NCBI RefSeq assembly: GCF_002099425.1
Contig: NW_018343964.1
Coordinates: 14,559,501-14,623,500 of the forward strand
Source: Phascolarctos cinereus
Taxonomy: Eukaryota; Chordata; Mammalia; Diprotodontia; Phascolarctidae
Reading direction: 5' to 3'
Length of the DNA: 64,000 nucleotides
The notes beneath the pieces are model-generated. The model ran no database searches, was not told the DNA's origin, and saw only the letters and a program-made list of their open reading frames with translations. The translations under genes were made by a program, and so were the position numbers. Below are positions 1 through 11,833 of the stretch, piece by piece. Numbering within the stretch: position 1 is the first letter of the stretch; every line of letters begins with the position of its first letter.

Positions 1-133
1 TGAATTCCATCTCACATAGGATCCTGAGTTCTATACCGTGAGCTAAATCCATTAGGCCCTGGGCTGTGAGTCAAAGGACGAGAGCTCCTACAGAGTTCTG
101 ACACTGGTATTGTTGACTGTTCCCATTAGATTT

Positions 134-311
134 TAGAGGTTCTTAACTGGTTTTGTGCCATAGACCCCTTTGAGATTCTGGGGAATCTTATGGACCCCTT
201 CTCAGAATAATGTTTTTTTGTTTTATAACAAAATATATAGGATTACCGAGGAAACCAATTATATTGAAAGGCAGTTATAAAAGTTCATGGACCTTAAATT
301 AAGAATCCCTG
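134..311 (+). mobile_element. hAT-like MITE, TTCTTAAC family, copy 1
   Basis: Ends agaggttcttaactgg and taagaatccctg form degraded terminal inverted repeats of a CAGGGNTTCTTAACCT type. The internal blocks tagacccctt and tctcagaataatg are shared with 6520-6723. Confidence 0.7.
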
Positions 312-469
312 TAATACAGGAATTAATTAAATATCCTGTAGGGTGGGGGTGGGGTGGCTGATATCTACTGAGACGATAGAATTTAGCATTCTATCTTTCA
401 CGGCATAAGCAAACCATCAGGCTGGTGTGGAACTCCTCAATGAGTGGTTATCATTGCCACTTGGTGGTC

Positions 470-600
470 AAATTTCACTTGATTCTCGTAACAAACATTT
501 TCTCATAGGTACTGCCAGTGTCTGATAGGTACTATCAGTGTTATAATTCCCATTTTAGAGATGAGGAAACTAAACTCAGAAGTCAAGTGTTTTGCCCAGT
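470..600 (-). mobile_element. MIR-like SINE, antisense
   Basis: cccattttagagatgaggaa and preceding MIR-like bases. A T/G-rich run (601-655) follows. Confidence 0.6.
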
Positions 601-660
601 TTTTTTTTTTGTTTGGTTTTTTTGTTTGGTTTTGGGGGGGTGTTGTTTGTTTTTTAGCTG

Positions 661-775
661 CATTGAATTCAATTCAGCAAGCATATCATAATTTACTGTG
701 GCTAGAGATACAAAGAAAAAAGCACTGTATGGAACTGTTGTTCCATTATCAAGGAATTTACATTCTACTGAAATG
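661..775 (-). mobile_element. L2-like 3' piece, antisense
   Basis: Weak match: cagcaagcatat, tagagatacaaag, aaggaatttacattcta. Confidence 0.4.
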
Positions 776-1019
776 TGACCTATTATTTTTATTATTTATC
801 TTCATTTCTCCAGAACCACAACTTAGCGTAGCGTCATGTCCACTGTAGCACTTAATACGTATTTGTTGAATATCACTTGATTTTTGATGGCTTGGTGACC
901 AAAGGAATGCCCAACCAGAGGAGTCAAGTGGCTTTTAGATACATTGACGGCATGTCTATTTTATGGGAAGATCCGTCTTAAGAGGGTGGGGTAAGATTTA
1001 TAGTCTCAGGTAGATAAAG

Positions 1020-1515
1020 CAAAATCTGACCATGGCGCTTCCTTGCTCAATAAATTTCAATGGCTCTCTAGTGACTAAAGGATAAAATGCTAATAACTCT
1101 TTGGTATTTAAAGCCTTTTACAAGCTAGGTCCATCCTATTTTTCTAGGCTTGTTGCCTATAACCATTCCTTTAACCTACTTGCTGTTCCTATCACTTGGT
1201 GCCCCACATCCACTCTCTGTGCCTTTGCCCAGTCTGTCTTCCGTGCCTGCAGTGCATTCTACTTTGACCTCTGCCTCTAAGAACCCTCGCTTCCTCCAAA
1301 GCTCAGGTCATGTGTTGTCTCCTGTTCTGAGCTTTTCCTGATGCTCTTAATTATCAGTACTCACTCCTTCCTTCCCAAGTTATATATAGAGTCACCTCCC
1401 TCCACCTTATGAATGTTAACTCCTTGAAGGCAGGGACTTTTGTCTTCACATCTACCTTCCCTAGCACAGTGCCTTCAAATGGGAGTTACTTAATTAACGC
1501 TTGTTGGATTGAGCT
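1020..1515 (+). mobile_element. L2 LINE 3' end, sense
   Basis: caatggctctctagtgac, cctttgcccagtctg, ctccttgaaggcagggactt and agcacagtgcc in L2 order. Homologous to 38285-38727. Confidence 0.75.
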
Positions 1516-2054
1516 GGATGCCTACCATTTCATAGCTATTTGTGGAATCAGGGCACCACCTGTGATCCCAGGGACATAGCCAAGTTAAAATGGGTCATGG
1601 TGAATGGGATTCATGGTTTCATGAGAAATATTGATTTAGTTTATTTTTCTAAAAAGAAGAAAAAGGTGCATCTTTTCAGAAGCATAGGATAAATATGAAT
1701 TGTTGGCAAAGAATGTTTACCCGAGATTGCCCAAGGGCTTCCTGAGAGACTAAATGTAATTTAGAAATAAAATCTTTCCAGAACCTGATTGAGATCTGGG
1801 AAATACAAGAGGTCCTTTTGGAGCATCTGCAATATAAAATTAGTAACCAGGCCTTTCCCTTTTTTTTAACATCAGTTTTCCTAAAAGCTTGTAATAGTAA
1901 AAGAATTTACGCCATAAGGAAAGAACAGGAAAAGGTAATATACAGCTGTACGATCAGATTAAGGAAGGAATAAGGGAATAAAGGCAGGGAAGCTTTGGCT
2001 CACATCCCAAGTAACCTCAGGTATCGTGTGTCTAAAGGTAGCAAGGACTCATGG

Positions 2055-2178
2055 GGAGTCAGTTTAGCATAACTGATAACGTGCTGGACTCGAATCAGAA
2101 AGAACTAGGTTCAGATCTCTTCTTGGAGATACCTGCTGTGTGATTATAGACCAGTCAGTTAAATCTTTTTGAGCTTCA
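2055..2178 (+). mobile_element. MIR-like SINE, sense, 3'-truncated
   Basis: gctggactcgaatcagaaag, taggttcagatc, ctgtgtgattatagacc. Confidence 0.55.
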
Positions 2179-2310
2179 ATCAATCAGTCAATCAGTAAAC
2201 ATTTCTTAAGTGCCTACTATGTGCCAGGCATTGTGCTAAGTGCTAGGGATACAAAAAAGAAGCAAAAGACAGTCCCTGCCCAAAATGAGCTTACAATCTA
2301 ATGCAAACAA
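2179..2310 (-). mobile_element. L2 3' end, antisense
   Basis: aagtgcctactatgtgccag, tgtgctaagtgc, tccctgcccaaaatgagct. Confidence 0.75.
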
Positions 2311-2334
2311 ATATATACATATACATGTACATAT

Positions 2335-2366
<32 letters not shown>

Positions 2367-2389
2367 CAATACATATACATATACATACA
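2311..2389. repeat. (ACATAT/ACACAT)n microsatellite
   Basis: About 79 bases of alternating AC/AT steps within the L2 fragment. Confidence 0.9.
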
Positions 2390-2564
2390 GACCCTACTAC
2401 GTGACCAATGCTTATTTGCTGGTATTCTGCACTGAGATATAATAAGGAGTTGTGGTTGTAATGGAGCTTTAAAAAACCTATCTGTGGCTCCATCATCTCC
2501 TGGCACCTGTAGAACTCCTCCCAACCCCCAAACCATAGAGAATTATAGATAAAAGCATCCTCAG

Positions 2565-3080
2565 ATGCCATCTAATATCTGTGCAGGAATCACCTCCATA
2601 ACATCTTTAACAATTTGTCTTCAGGCTTCCACTTAAAGCTTTCTAGCAATAGGAAACTCATTAAGTTTTGAGAAAACCTATTCCTCTTTTCAAGTCCTAT
2701 AATTGTAAGGAAATTGTTCTTTTAAATCTGCCAGAAATCTAACTCTACATCTTCAGCCCACTGATCTTAGTTGTACTCTGTGGGACCATGTAGGATAAAT
2801 TTAATCCCTCTTGAATATGATGCCCTCTTCCAGTACTTGAGATTAGATATCACGTACCCCATCTTAGTTTTCTCTGCTTTGGGTTCCAGTTTCCCAGCTC
2901 CTTCAGCCACTCTCCATTTTTGAGCCCCCCTCGCCATCCTGGTAACTGTCCTCTGAACATATTTAATGCACACATTGATTAAAGACCTACTCTGTGACTG
3001 TACTAGGTTTGCCAGTGATGTGAGCACAGAGAACCAAGATTCTAACCAACATCCACCCAGGACAGAGTACAAAGGAACTC
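2565..3080 (-). mobile_element. CR1/L3-like LINE 3' region, antisense
   Basis: It contains tttcccagctccttcagcc, catcctggtaactgtcctct and acagagtaca in the order seen in antisense CR1/L3 3' regions. Decayed. Confidence 0.6.
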
Positions 3081-3209
3081 AAACCTGCCTCATCATCTGA
3101 CCAGATGAGTAAAAGAAATAACGTAAAGGACTTCATAAACCTGAAAGCACTCTGAGTGCCGGCTCTTCCTCCTTCTGGATATTAGCTTCTATTAATATAG
3201 CCTGAAATC

Positions 3210-3440
3210 ACAGTAGAGAGGCAAAATGCCTTAATGGATAAAGAGCTGACCTCAAGAGTCAGGAAGACTTACGTTCAAGGACCAGGATCTAGCCGCTTAC
3301 ACGTTTTGGCCATGTGGCCCTGGACAAGTGTCCAGTGAGTGCTCTCAGGCAGCTAAATAGTTGTCAGTTTCAAAGGGTATTTCCTCACTGGGAATTACCC
3401 CTGCCAGTGAAATCACAGATTGGTTCAAAACCAGCTCATT
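3210..3440 (+). mobile_element. tRNA-derived SINE of a second family
   Basis: gaggcaaaatgccttaatgg, cctcaagagtcaggaag, then tttcctcactgggaatta and ccagtgaaatcacagattgg. Confidence 0.65.
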
Positions 3441-3521
3441 TTATCTTTGTTGACTGCCATATCACGCAGTTGAATCATGCTGAGTATGCCTATAACCCAA
3501 AGTGGAGGGTATTCTATTTTT

Positions 3522-3745
3522 TGTGTTCAGTTGTTTTTCAGTCATGTCCAACCCTTTGTGACCCCATTTGGGGTTGTCTTGGCAAAGACACTAGAGTGGT
3601 CTGCCATTTCCTTATCCAGTGGCAAACAGAGGTTATGTAATTTGCCCAGGGTGACACAGCTAGGAAGTGTTTGAGGTTGGATTTGAACTCAGGTCTTCCT
3701 GATTTCAGACCCAGTGCTCTATCTACTGAGCCACCAGCTGCCTCC
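3522..3745 (-). mobile_element. CORE-SINE with BovB/RTE-like tail (MAR1-type)
   Basis: Antisense, near full length. The tail ttcagtcatgtccaaccctt is at left and the head gagccaccagctgcctcc at right. Confidence 0.85.
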
Positions 3746-3929
3746 ATGTTTTATTTATCGCTATTAAAATTCATCCTATTAGGCTCATTCTGATCCATTG
3801 AAATCTCTTTAGATGTCAGTTCTGTCATCCAGTATGGTAGCTGTCCCATCTAGCTCCAGACCGTTCACAGATCTATTGAGCGCATTACTTGTGCTTTCAT
3901 TGAAGCAATTAGAGGCAATAGTGTATTTT

Positions 3930-4290
3930 GAGTCAGAGCCCCCCTAGGTTGGAATTCCAACTCTACTAGCATAGACACCCAGAATCTCAAGAGCTGAAAA
4001 GGACTTCCACAGCCATCTGGTCCAGTCCATACCTGATTTAGAATCCATTTACAACAAACACCTAGCCTTGGATTGATGGGCTCAGTAAAAGAGAACCTAT
4101 TCCCTTCCAAGGGCATTTTTACACTTTGGGATTGCTCTGTTAGAAAATTTTTCCTTTTATAGCATCTCCTCTGGGCTACTTCACCAACTCCCATCTGTGC
4201 TGGACAGCCAGGTTCCCAAAGAAAGGCTGACTGATCCTCTCCCAGGGTTCTAAGGGTAACCCTGATGATCACTGGGGTTTTTAGTACTAT
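3930..4290 (-). mobile_element. CR1/L3-like LINE 3' end, antisense
   Basis: It starts with aagagctgaaaaggactt and atctggtccag, the usual antisense 3' end of CR1/L3, and then continues with weak similarity. Confidence 0.5.
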
Positions 4291-4432
4291 TGATCATAAG
4301 TCTCCACCAGAGTGCACCCCATTGATTCTCAGTCAGAGCTAGTTTTCAGAAAGCATCTAAGAAGCAGGTATAGCAAGGACGGTTGCTATAGAAACAGGCC
4401 TCCAAACTGGAAACGTATTCTCCTTTTACATT

Positions 4433-4655
4433 GGTCAGCAGGTGGTACAGTGGATAGAGTGCTGAGTTCAAATTCAGCCTCAGAAGCTTACTAGCTGTGT
4501 GACTCCCAGGGAACTCACGTAACCCCTATTTGTTCAATAGCACCAACCTCACAGGGTTGCTGTGAGGATCAAATGAGATAGTATTTGTAAAGTGCTTAGT
4601 GCAGGGCCTGGCACCTAGTAGGTGCTATAGAAGTGTTTATCCCTTTCCCTTCTCT
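4433..4655 (+). mobile_element. MIR-like SINE, sense
   Basis: ggtggtacagtggatagagtg, ttactagctgtgtgact, then cagggcctggcacctagtag. Confidence 0.75.
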
Positions 4656-5204
4656 GGGGAAAGTGGGCTCAAACCTAGAGAAGACCTGTGCCCGAGGGTA
4701 TACCCACAACATCCTGCTTAGTGGAAGTGCTTTTCTCCTGTGGAATGTTCCCGAAACTCCCCTTAGGTGTAGCTCCTTGCTGAGATGTGAAAGTCAGTGC
4801 CCTCATAGAGAGTTCCTTTTTTTTTTTTTCCTTGAGACTGAATCTCCCTGCCTTGCCCATTTTGGAGGTAGTGGTTTGGGGATGCTGTGACTGCCAGGAC
4901 TCTTGGATTTATCTGCCTTTTTGGTGGCAGTTGGTGTTCTTGCTGGCAAGGAAAGTAGGCGCCTTCTCAACAGGACCTATTTCCCCAAATTATGGCTTCC
5001 ATGGCTGGGATGGAAGCAGGACCAGAAGCGTAGGGGCTACTGCTATTTCTGAGGTCCTTGGGTTTAGCACTCCACTGAGATCTAAGGAGAGCTGTGGGGT
5101 TGAGGTGGTGATGGTGGTGGTTTGACATGCCTGGCATATCCCCCTCTCTCCTACTGGGTACCTTATGGCTTCAGTAATTGGAGGTGAGAGGCAGCCATAA
5201 GAAC

Positions 5205-5310
5205 TAATGGGACCAGAAAGGGATTCTCCTAAGGAGGCGGCCCATAAATTGAGTCTTAAATAAAGCTAGGGAGCCTAAGAGGCAGAGGTGAGGAGGGAGT
5301 TCATTGACCC
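5205..5310 (-). mobile_element. L2 fragment, antisense
   Basis: ttgagtcttaaataaagct, gaggcagaggtgaggaggga. Confidence 0.5.
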
Positions 5311-5324
5311 ATTGATCGCCATTC

Positions 5325-6085
5325 TTTGGGTCTAGTCATTCCACCAGTTCTCATTCCAACTGCATTGCTATCTAATTTACATCTATTCCTTTTCTCTGCA
5401 AAGATATGGAAGGCTACCGGATGCTTGGCTGAAATCCTCATATACCAGGGTTCTACATCCCCCTGGTTAAAAAAAAAGTGGTTAGTCTGGAATGCCTTGT
5501 TCCTGGTGAAACTGTGCTGACTTGTACTGATCACTCCTTCTCTCTCTAAGTGCTCCTAAACAATTTCTTAAATGAAGCATTCTGGAATTTTGCCAGTATC
5601 ACAGTAAAACTTCCTAGTCTACAGTTTGAATAATTCACCTCCTTTACCTCTCTGAAAATTGGGCCATTTGCCTTTCTCTAATCATGTACCTCTCCCATTT
5701 GCCACAGTTTTTCATAATTCATTGACATCAGCTCAGCATTGACGTCCACAATGTCTTTCAGTCCCTGGAGTATAGTTCATTTGGGCCAGATGTCTAAAAT
5801 TCATTGAAGATAGCTACATGTTCTTTTATCACCTCCCCGATCTTCTTGGGTTTCATTTCCCTGCTAATTATTTGTGTTCTACTTTCCTGGTCTGAAAATC
5901 ATTCTTCTTGGTAGAGGAATGGGAGCAAAATTGTCACTGAATAGCTCTGCCTTCACTCTGTTGTCTATTTGCATTATCTCTTCTACCCTAAGCAACAATC
6001 TTCAGCCAATTTTATCATCCTTTTGTCCTCAACAGAGCTTTTTTTAAAAAAGGGCCCTCTTTATTATCCTTAGCATTTATTATGA
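5325..6085 (-). mobile_element. CR1/L3-type LINE fragment, reverse transcriptase region
   Basis: Minus-strand translation near 5640-5800 gives GPNELYSR-like and EKLWQMGE-like stretches. These correspond to the CR1 RT motif GPDGMHPRVLRELAE...W. The upstream part matches the antisense gtgctgactt and ttagtctgga segments of the same LINE. It contains many stops. Confidence 0.7.
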
Positions 6086-6097
6086 GCTTTAGCTTTT

Positions 6098-6370
6098 AAT
6101 TAGTCAATAAATAAACTTTTTATTAAGTACTTACTATGTGCCAGGCACTGTGATAAGTGCAAGAGATACAAAAAAAGAGCAAAAAACAGTTCCTGTTTGC
6201 AGGGAGCTTACAACTTAATGGGAGAGAACATGCAAATAAATATACATGAAGCAAGCTGTATACAGGGTAAAAAGGAATTAATTAGCAGAGGGAAGGCGCT
6301 AGATTTAAGAGAGAATTGATATTTATTTCAGCAAAAGAAAGGATTTTAATTGGGACTTAAAGGAAGTCAG
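6098..6370 (-). mobile_element. L2 3' end, antisense
   Basis: attaagtacttactatgtgc, caggcactgtgataagtg, gggagcttacaacttaatgg, ttaattgggacttaaaggaa. Confidence 0.8.
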
Positions 6371-6374
6371 TAAG

Positions 6375-6850
6375 TAGAGCAGATTCCTGAAGTTCTTGTA
6401 AGACCATACCATCCTTTTGAATTCAGCCTTATTTACCTGCCCTTGGTAGAATGTTCTCTGCAGTTTTCTCTTAATCTGACCGGGATGAGTTCCTTGCACA
6501 ACCCCATCATTCTCTAGACCAGGGATTTTTAACCTTTTTTGTGTCACAGACCCTGTTGGCAGTCTGGTGAAACCTGTGGACTCTTTCTCAGAATAATCTT
6601 TTTAAATGCATTAAATAAAATGCATATGATTAAAAAGGAAACCAAAAGTTAGTGAAAATAAAGACAGTTTTTTTTCCCCATCCAAGTTTATAAACTCTCA
6701 TAGATCTCAGGTTAAGACTCCTGCTGTAGACATTTTTCTCCTTTATTCCTCATTGGAACAATTGATACTTATATTATCAGAATTTCATTCTTAAAAGCCT
6801 TCCATTCTTTTTGAGGGATATCAGATGTGGATGTCTTTGAAAGGCACCTA
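6375..6850 (-). mobile_element. Further decayed CR1/L3-like sequence around a MITE
   Basis: Weak continuation of the same antisense LINE on both sides of the MITE at 6520-6723. Similarity is marginal. Confidence 0.35.
6520..6723 (+). mobile_element. hAT-like MITE, TTCTTAAC family, copy 2
   Basis: It runs from cagggatttttaacc to ggttaagactcctg, inverted ends of about 15 bases. The interior matches copy 1 (tctcagaataat, aggaaaccaa). There is no coding capacity. Confidence 0.75.
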
Positions 6851-7089
6851 TGACTATCACATCCTATAATTATTGCATATGTTGTTGCAGTATTTGGGAG
6901 AGGTCTGGAACTTCCTCACCCTTTTCTACTTTAGGCCTTCCATACCAGAATGGTTTGATATATGTATGGGTAGAGTGGAAGAAGGGCATGGGATGGGTAG
7001 GTGGGTCTGTGGCTCTTTATACAATATGGCTGACCATTCATTTTTGGCAACATCTGGTAGTTGGATCTACTAGGAAGGAAAAAGTATGA

Positions 7090-8679
7090 GAGAAGTCTGT
7101 TCTTATCATCACTTCCCCTATGCTCCTATGGTATACTGCCCCTTTCTAATATGCTTATTATTACAAATAATTAATGTATTTATGAATGAACTATTAATGT
7201 ATTTGTGAGAGGCAGCATGACCTTGCACCCCCTTCTCTTGGTTCACCTCCTACACCCCTTTCTAGCCAACCAGACCGTGCTCTGGAGGAACTTCTGCCCT
7301 GTCATCCTGTTTGGTGACTACTTCTCCCAGACCATCATTTAGGAGAACCAGTCACTATCTCTCATTTCACTCCATACCCTCTGGCCATCTCCTCCTCATC
7401 AACTCCCTTGCAGCCACACTGGTGTGCCTTTCCACCCTTTCCCACACCTGCCACTCCCAAAGTCCAGTTTTAGTACCATGAACCAGTGAATCATGATCAA
7501 ATCAATTCTGCCATTTTTCCTGGAGGTGGGTGTGGGAGTCTATACAAATAAATAGTCTTCCTCCCTCAGCACCTAGCTCAGTGCCTTAAACATAGTAGAT
7601 TCCTAAACTATGTTGCCTCAGATTTGAAGGAGGCAGCACATTTCCAATTTAAGACCTTATTGGTAAGTGAAATTTAAATATGAATCACCATTCATTCTCC
7701 CTTCCCCCACTGCCTGAACTACGGCCTAGGTTGCTTCTATTTCCAGTCCTATCCTTTCTGGCAGTTAATGAGATGAATTGTGGGCTCCATACAAAATTTA
7801 ATAACAGCTGTTTCTTTCTCTGCCTACTGTACTTTGAAATGATGATGGTCTTATTTGCGCAGCAGCCCGAGGTATGAAAATCTGGACTGGCAGGAGCCAG
7901 GAGTCTTTAAATTTAACCAGAATCATATGGTTTTTCAGATTGGCTTTTATAAAATATTGTCAGCACCACCTCTCATGCAAACTTAACGATTAGCACTGCA
8001 GATGGATAAATGATTGCTGCTCTCCTTCTTGGCTGTTAATTAATAATACCTCACAGGTGTGGGTGCTACTGGAGGCTTTGTGTTGAATTAATGTTAAAGG
8101 GATGAAATTACAAAATGAAACAAGCTTATGGAAAATTAGTGAATGGTTGAAATTTAGAGCTAAAGTACTGAAATTCAGTTCTAGACAGAAAAGAAATGGA
8201 AAATATGGGTCTTGGTGACTTCCAAGCACCAAGCTTAAAGTTTTATATTTTGCCTGGCCAGTTATGATATTATTAATTCAGATAGTTGTAAAGAGAACAT
8301 CTGCCTTCATTTTATTGGATCGTATAAGAGAGAGAGAAACCCTAAGCTTGGATCTAACCTGAAAAGGAGCCTTTTCTAGGCAGACGAATATTTAGATTCT
8401 TCAGGGACTTTCAGTGGTACAGATTACAGCTCCTCTGTGTGCTTGTATCTGGTCTTTATGATTTTTCTGGGGGATTGGGGAGGCAGGGCATGGTTGAAAA
8501 TTTCATGGCCCTGTGGCCAAGGCTTTTGAGATTAGCCTCTCTGAACTTAGCAAGGTTGGACCTTGGATAGGATAACACCAGCTTGACAGGATCTGCTAAA
8601 GGTTATACTGCAGTGGTGTGATCTTCAAGAGTCCAAGCTCACCTCTAAGCACCCTAAGAATACTTTAGTGATCCGACAG
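7090..8679. other. Largely unique stretch
   Basis: No gene seen. 7190-7600 looks like a very old repeat that I cannot classify. 7880-8240 is unique, A/T-rich and full of homeodomain-like TAAT sites (see findings). Confidence 0.5.
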
Positions 8680-8991
8680 ATTCACTAAATCAGCAAGCAC
8701 TTACTAAGTGCTTACTATATGGTTGACTCTATTCTAGACACTGCGAATACAGGAAAAAAATTGACGGTTCTAGCCCTCAAGGGAGCTCACGTTTCTATCA
8801 GAGGAGACGGTATGTACAAATATATTTACAAACTATATTCATAATAAATAAGAAGTAATTGGGAGGGGGTGTACCCACCCATAGCTGGAAGGAGTATGAA
8901 AGACCTCATATGGAAGGTGATATTTGAATGGAACTTTGAAGGAAAAGTAGAGATTCTAAGAGATAGAGGTAAGGAGCAAGTGCATTCTAGG
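8680..8991 (-). mobile_element. L2, antisense, left part (split by SINE)
   Basis: aagcacttactaagtgctta, ctcaagggagctcacg, tgaatggaactttgaagga. Confidence 0.75.
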
Positions 8992-9004
8992 CATGGGGAA
9001 TAAT

Positions 9005-9261
9005 TTTTGTTGTTGTTTAATCATTTTCAGTCATGTCTGACTCTTTGTGACCCAGTTTGGGGTTTTCTTAGCAAAGATACTAGAGTGGTTTGCCATTTCC
9101 TTCTCTGGCTCATTTTATAGATGAGGAAACTGAGGCAAATAGGGTGAAGTGATTTACCCAAGGTCACACAGGTAGTAAGTGTCTGAGGCCAGATTTGAAC
9201 TCATACAGATGAATCTTCCTGACTCCAGGCCTGTACCGATCCACGATGCCACTTCACTGCC
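9005..9261 (-). mobile_element. MAR1-type SINE inserted in an L2, full length
   Basis: Antisense: gttgttgtttaatc tail, cagtcatgtctgactcttt, gaggaaactgaggcaaat, and a head ending ccacttcactgcc. Flanked by perfect 13-base repeats catggggaataat (8992-9004, 9262-9274). Confidence 0.92.
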
Positions 9262-9274
9262 CATGGGGAATAAT

Positions 9275-9625
9275 AGCTTGTACAAAATCACAGAAAATAG
9301 AGATGGAGTGTTGTGTGAGGGACATCAAGAAAGCCCTTTAGCTAAAATGTAACTGGAGAGGAAGATGGAAAGTCAGGATGTAAAAGGGTTTAGATGCAAC
9401 CCAGAGGAGTCCATATATCATACTAGAGGCAATAGGGAGCTATTGGAGTTTATTGAGCAGAGGAAGGACATGGTGAGACCTGTAGTTTAGGAAAATCACT
9501 ATGGCCTCTGAGTGGGGGGTAGACTGGAGAAGGCAAGGAAATCAGTTAGAGGGCCATTGTAATAGTCCAAGCAAGAGGTGATGACGGCCTGAAGTAGGTT
9601 GATAGCTGTGTGAGTGGAGGTGAAT
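9275..9625 (-). mobile_element. L2, antisense, right part (split by SINE)
   Basis: aggcaatagggagctattgg, ggacatggtgagacct, gtaatagtccaagcaagagg: the antisense of L2 ORF2 end. Confidence 0.78.
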
Positions 9626-9634
9626 GGGAGAGGG

Positions 9635-9800
9635 AAGAGAGTTTTGGTTTGAAGCCAGAGCACCTGGGTTCTAATCCCAGCTTTGCCATTTACTACCTCG
9701 GTGACCTTAGGTAAATCATTGGATCTCAGTTTTTCATCTGTAAAATGAGGGGTGGGCCCAGATGACTTCCAAAGGTCCTTCGAGCTCTAAATTCTGTGGC
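9635..9800 (+). mobile_element. MIR-like SINE, sense
   Basis: cacctgggttctaatccc, catttactacctcggtgacc, then ccttcgagctctaaattctg. Confidence 0.7.
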
Positions 9801-10039
9801 TGTCAATAGAGGAGGAAACCCATTAGATTTAGAGTGAGAGGAACCAGCATTAAATCTATACTTAACGATTGGTCTAAATATGTGACTTTTGAAATAGAGA
9901 TAGAAATGTCCTCTCATCAGACTAGGGAAGACCCAGATGAGGAATTCCCTCTACTGATATTTGTTGGCACCATCTGTGCAGTTACTTAGAAAACTTAAGA
10001 GGCTAAGCAACTTGCCAGGGGAAGCCCAGACCATCATGG

Positions 10040-10235
10040 TCAGTCAGTCAAGAAACGTTCATTAAGCACTATGTACCTAGCTTAAGGAAGGACCTTTTGA
10101 GGTGGAGAAGAGAAAGACAGACATTTATGAAGCATAAAATGTGGCACACTGTGCCAAGCACAGGGATAACAAATGCCAGCTAGCAAGACACTCCCTACCT
10201 TCAAGATGCTTTATTCTTTTGGGGAGAAAACAACA
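10040..10235 (-). mobile_element. L2 3' end, antisense, decayed
   Basis: cagtcaagaaacgttcatta, tgtgccaagcacaggga, then a poor match. Confidence 0.5.
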
Positions 10236-10472
10236 CATAAAGAGGAGCTGGAAGAGGAGAGGAGGGCAAAGGGAGTTGGCAAAGGAGGAGAAGAGAAATC
10301 CGGAGAGTTGAGAGTAGAACTTGAACCCAAGGCTTCTTGTTTCTGAGACCAGCTCTCAGATTATGCGAGACTGCCAGTGACTTTATGAAAATACATGTTG
10401 AAAATAATTCTCCTGCTTCCCTTTCCAAACGCTTTCCTCCTTTGTCCATTTGACTGCACACAGCCACACTCT

Positions 10473-10870
10473 GACTTCATTATTACAATAACCTGTCATT
10501 TTTAATGAGCCTTCCAAAGCAGTAAATAAGAATGGAAACCTGGGGGTTGAAAAAGCCCATGTTTCAGGTGCCCTCAGTGAAGAGAGCTTTCTGAAGAAAG
10601 CTCGTCACCACCGGTGCAGGGCCTCCTGGAGAAATCCTCACGTCATTAGTGGTATTTTCCTTTATCCTCTGGGTAGTTTTCAGGCTCAGAGAAGGAGACA
10701 TTTTCAAGGAGACTGACAACATTTTGTCAAACTGCTTCTGATTCTCATCTCATCACAAACCGAATGACTCCGACGACAGCATATTTATAACAGCATTTCT
10801 GAGATTCAGTCATTTGGTAATGGCTCATAATGAACCTCAGACAGACCCTAGCATTTTCAGGAACCTTCTG
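10473..10870. other. Unique block with enhancer-like look
   Basis: No repeat recognised. Several CpGs survive (cgaatgactccgacgac near 10760, caccaccggtgc near 10607) despite low CpG around. No open frame of note. Confidence 0.4.
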
Positions 10871-11129
10871 TTTTGTTTCTTTATTATTCTCATGGTACTC
10901 GCTTCACTCGTCCCCCTGATTGTTTTCTGTGTGTGATGGTCCCACTTGTGCAGGAAAACAATAAGCTAAAACCAGCAACGTTCTCAATGTTACAGTCTAC
11001 CCTAGGTAACCCCCAAGGTGTTTACTGTGTGAGCCACTCCAAGATGAACAGCAGCGTGCTCTTTGGAACCATCGCCCCATCACAGTGCATCCTGCCACTT
11101 CTTTTTCTAGACCTTGTGTGTGTGCAGAT

Positions 11130-11345
11130 AAATGACGTGGACTTGGAGTCAGGACAACCAGAGCTTGAATCTCATTTTAGATACTTACTCTATGACCCAG
11201 GACAACCTACTTCCTCTCTCTGAGACTCAATCTTCTCATCTATAAAATTGGACACAATAATGGCAACTACCTTACAGGGTTTTTTAAATGAGGTAATATT
11301 TGTACAGTGCTTTGCAAACCTAAAAGTTAGCTAAGTGAAAATGAG
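11130..11345 (+). mobile_element. MIR-like SINE, sense
   Basis: cttggagtcaggacaacc, ctatgacccaggacaac, gtacagtgctttgcaaacc. Confidence 0.7.
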
Positions 11346-11364
11346 TGCAAATAAAGAACAGCTA

Positions 11365-11604
11365 GCTGAAATGGTCAGTGGAGCCTTGGACCTGGAGTCA
11401 GGAAGACCTGAGTTTAAATCCAGCCTCAGAAATTTACAAGCTGTGTGTGATCCTGGGGAAATCACTTAACCTCTTTCTGCCTCAGTTTTTTCACCTGTGT
11501 AATGGGGACAATAATACCTACCTTTCCGGATTGTCATGAGGATTAAATGACAGAATGTTGTAAAGTGCTATGCAAATTTAAAAGTGCTATATAAATGCTA
11601 AAAA
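11365..11604 (+). mobile_element. MIR-like SINE, sense
   Basis: cctggagtcaggaagacctg, cttaacctctttctgcctca, agtgctatataaatgct. Confidence 0.8.
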
Positions 11605-11644
11605 ACAAAAAGTCTAAACATATATAGCGTTTAATATCAGCTCT

Positions 11645-11735
11645 TTGTTTTTGTTTTCTTCTTTGTATCCTCAGCACCTGGCACAGGGTTTGGCATATAG
11701 TAATTGCTCAGTAAGTGTTTATTGATTAATACAGA
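11645..11735 (+). mobile_element. L2 3' tail, sense
   Basis: tcctcagcacctggcacagg, agtaagtgtttattgatt. Confidence 0.65.
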
Positions 11736-11744
11736 GCATTTTCC

Positions 11745-11833
11745 TTAAATAGCCTTGTAAAGTCCATAGTGAAACTATTATTATCCTCATTTTGCACATG
11801 AGGAAACTAAGGTTCAGTGTGGTTAAGTGATTT
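11745..11833 (-). mobile_element. MIR-like SINE fragment, antisense
   Basis: tattatcctcattttgcaca, gaggaaactaagg. Confidence 0.6.

Noticed and set aside
8505-8690. Possible 5S rRNA-like sequence (tgaacttagcaaggttgg)
   Set aside because: The match to the 5S internal control region is too short and broken to support.
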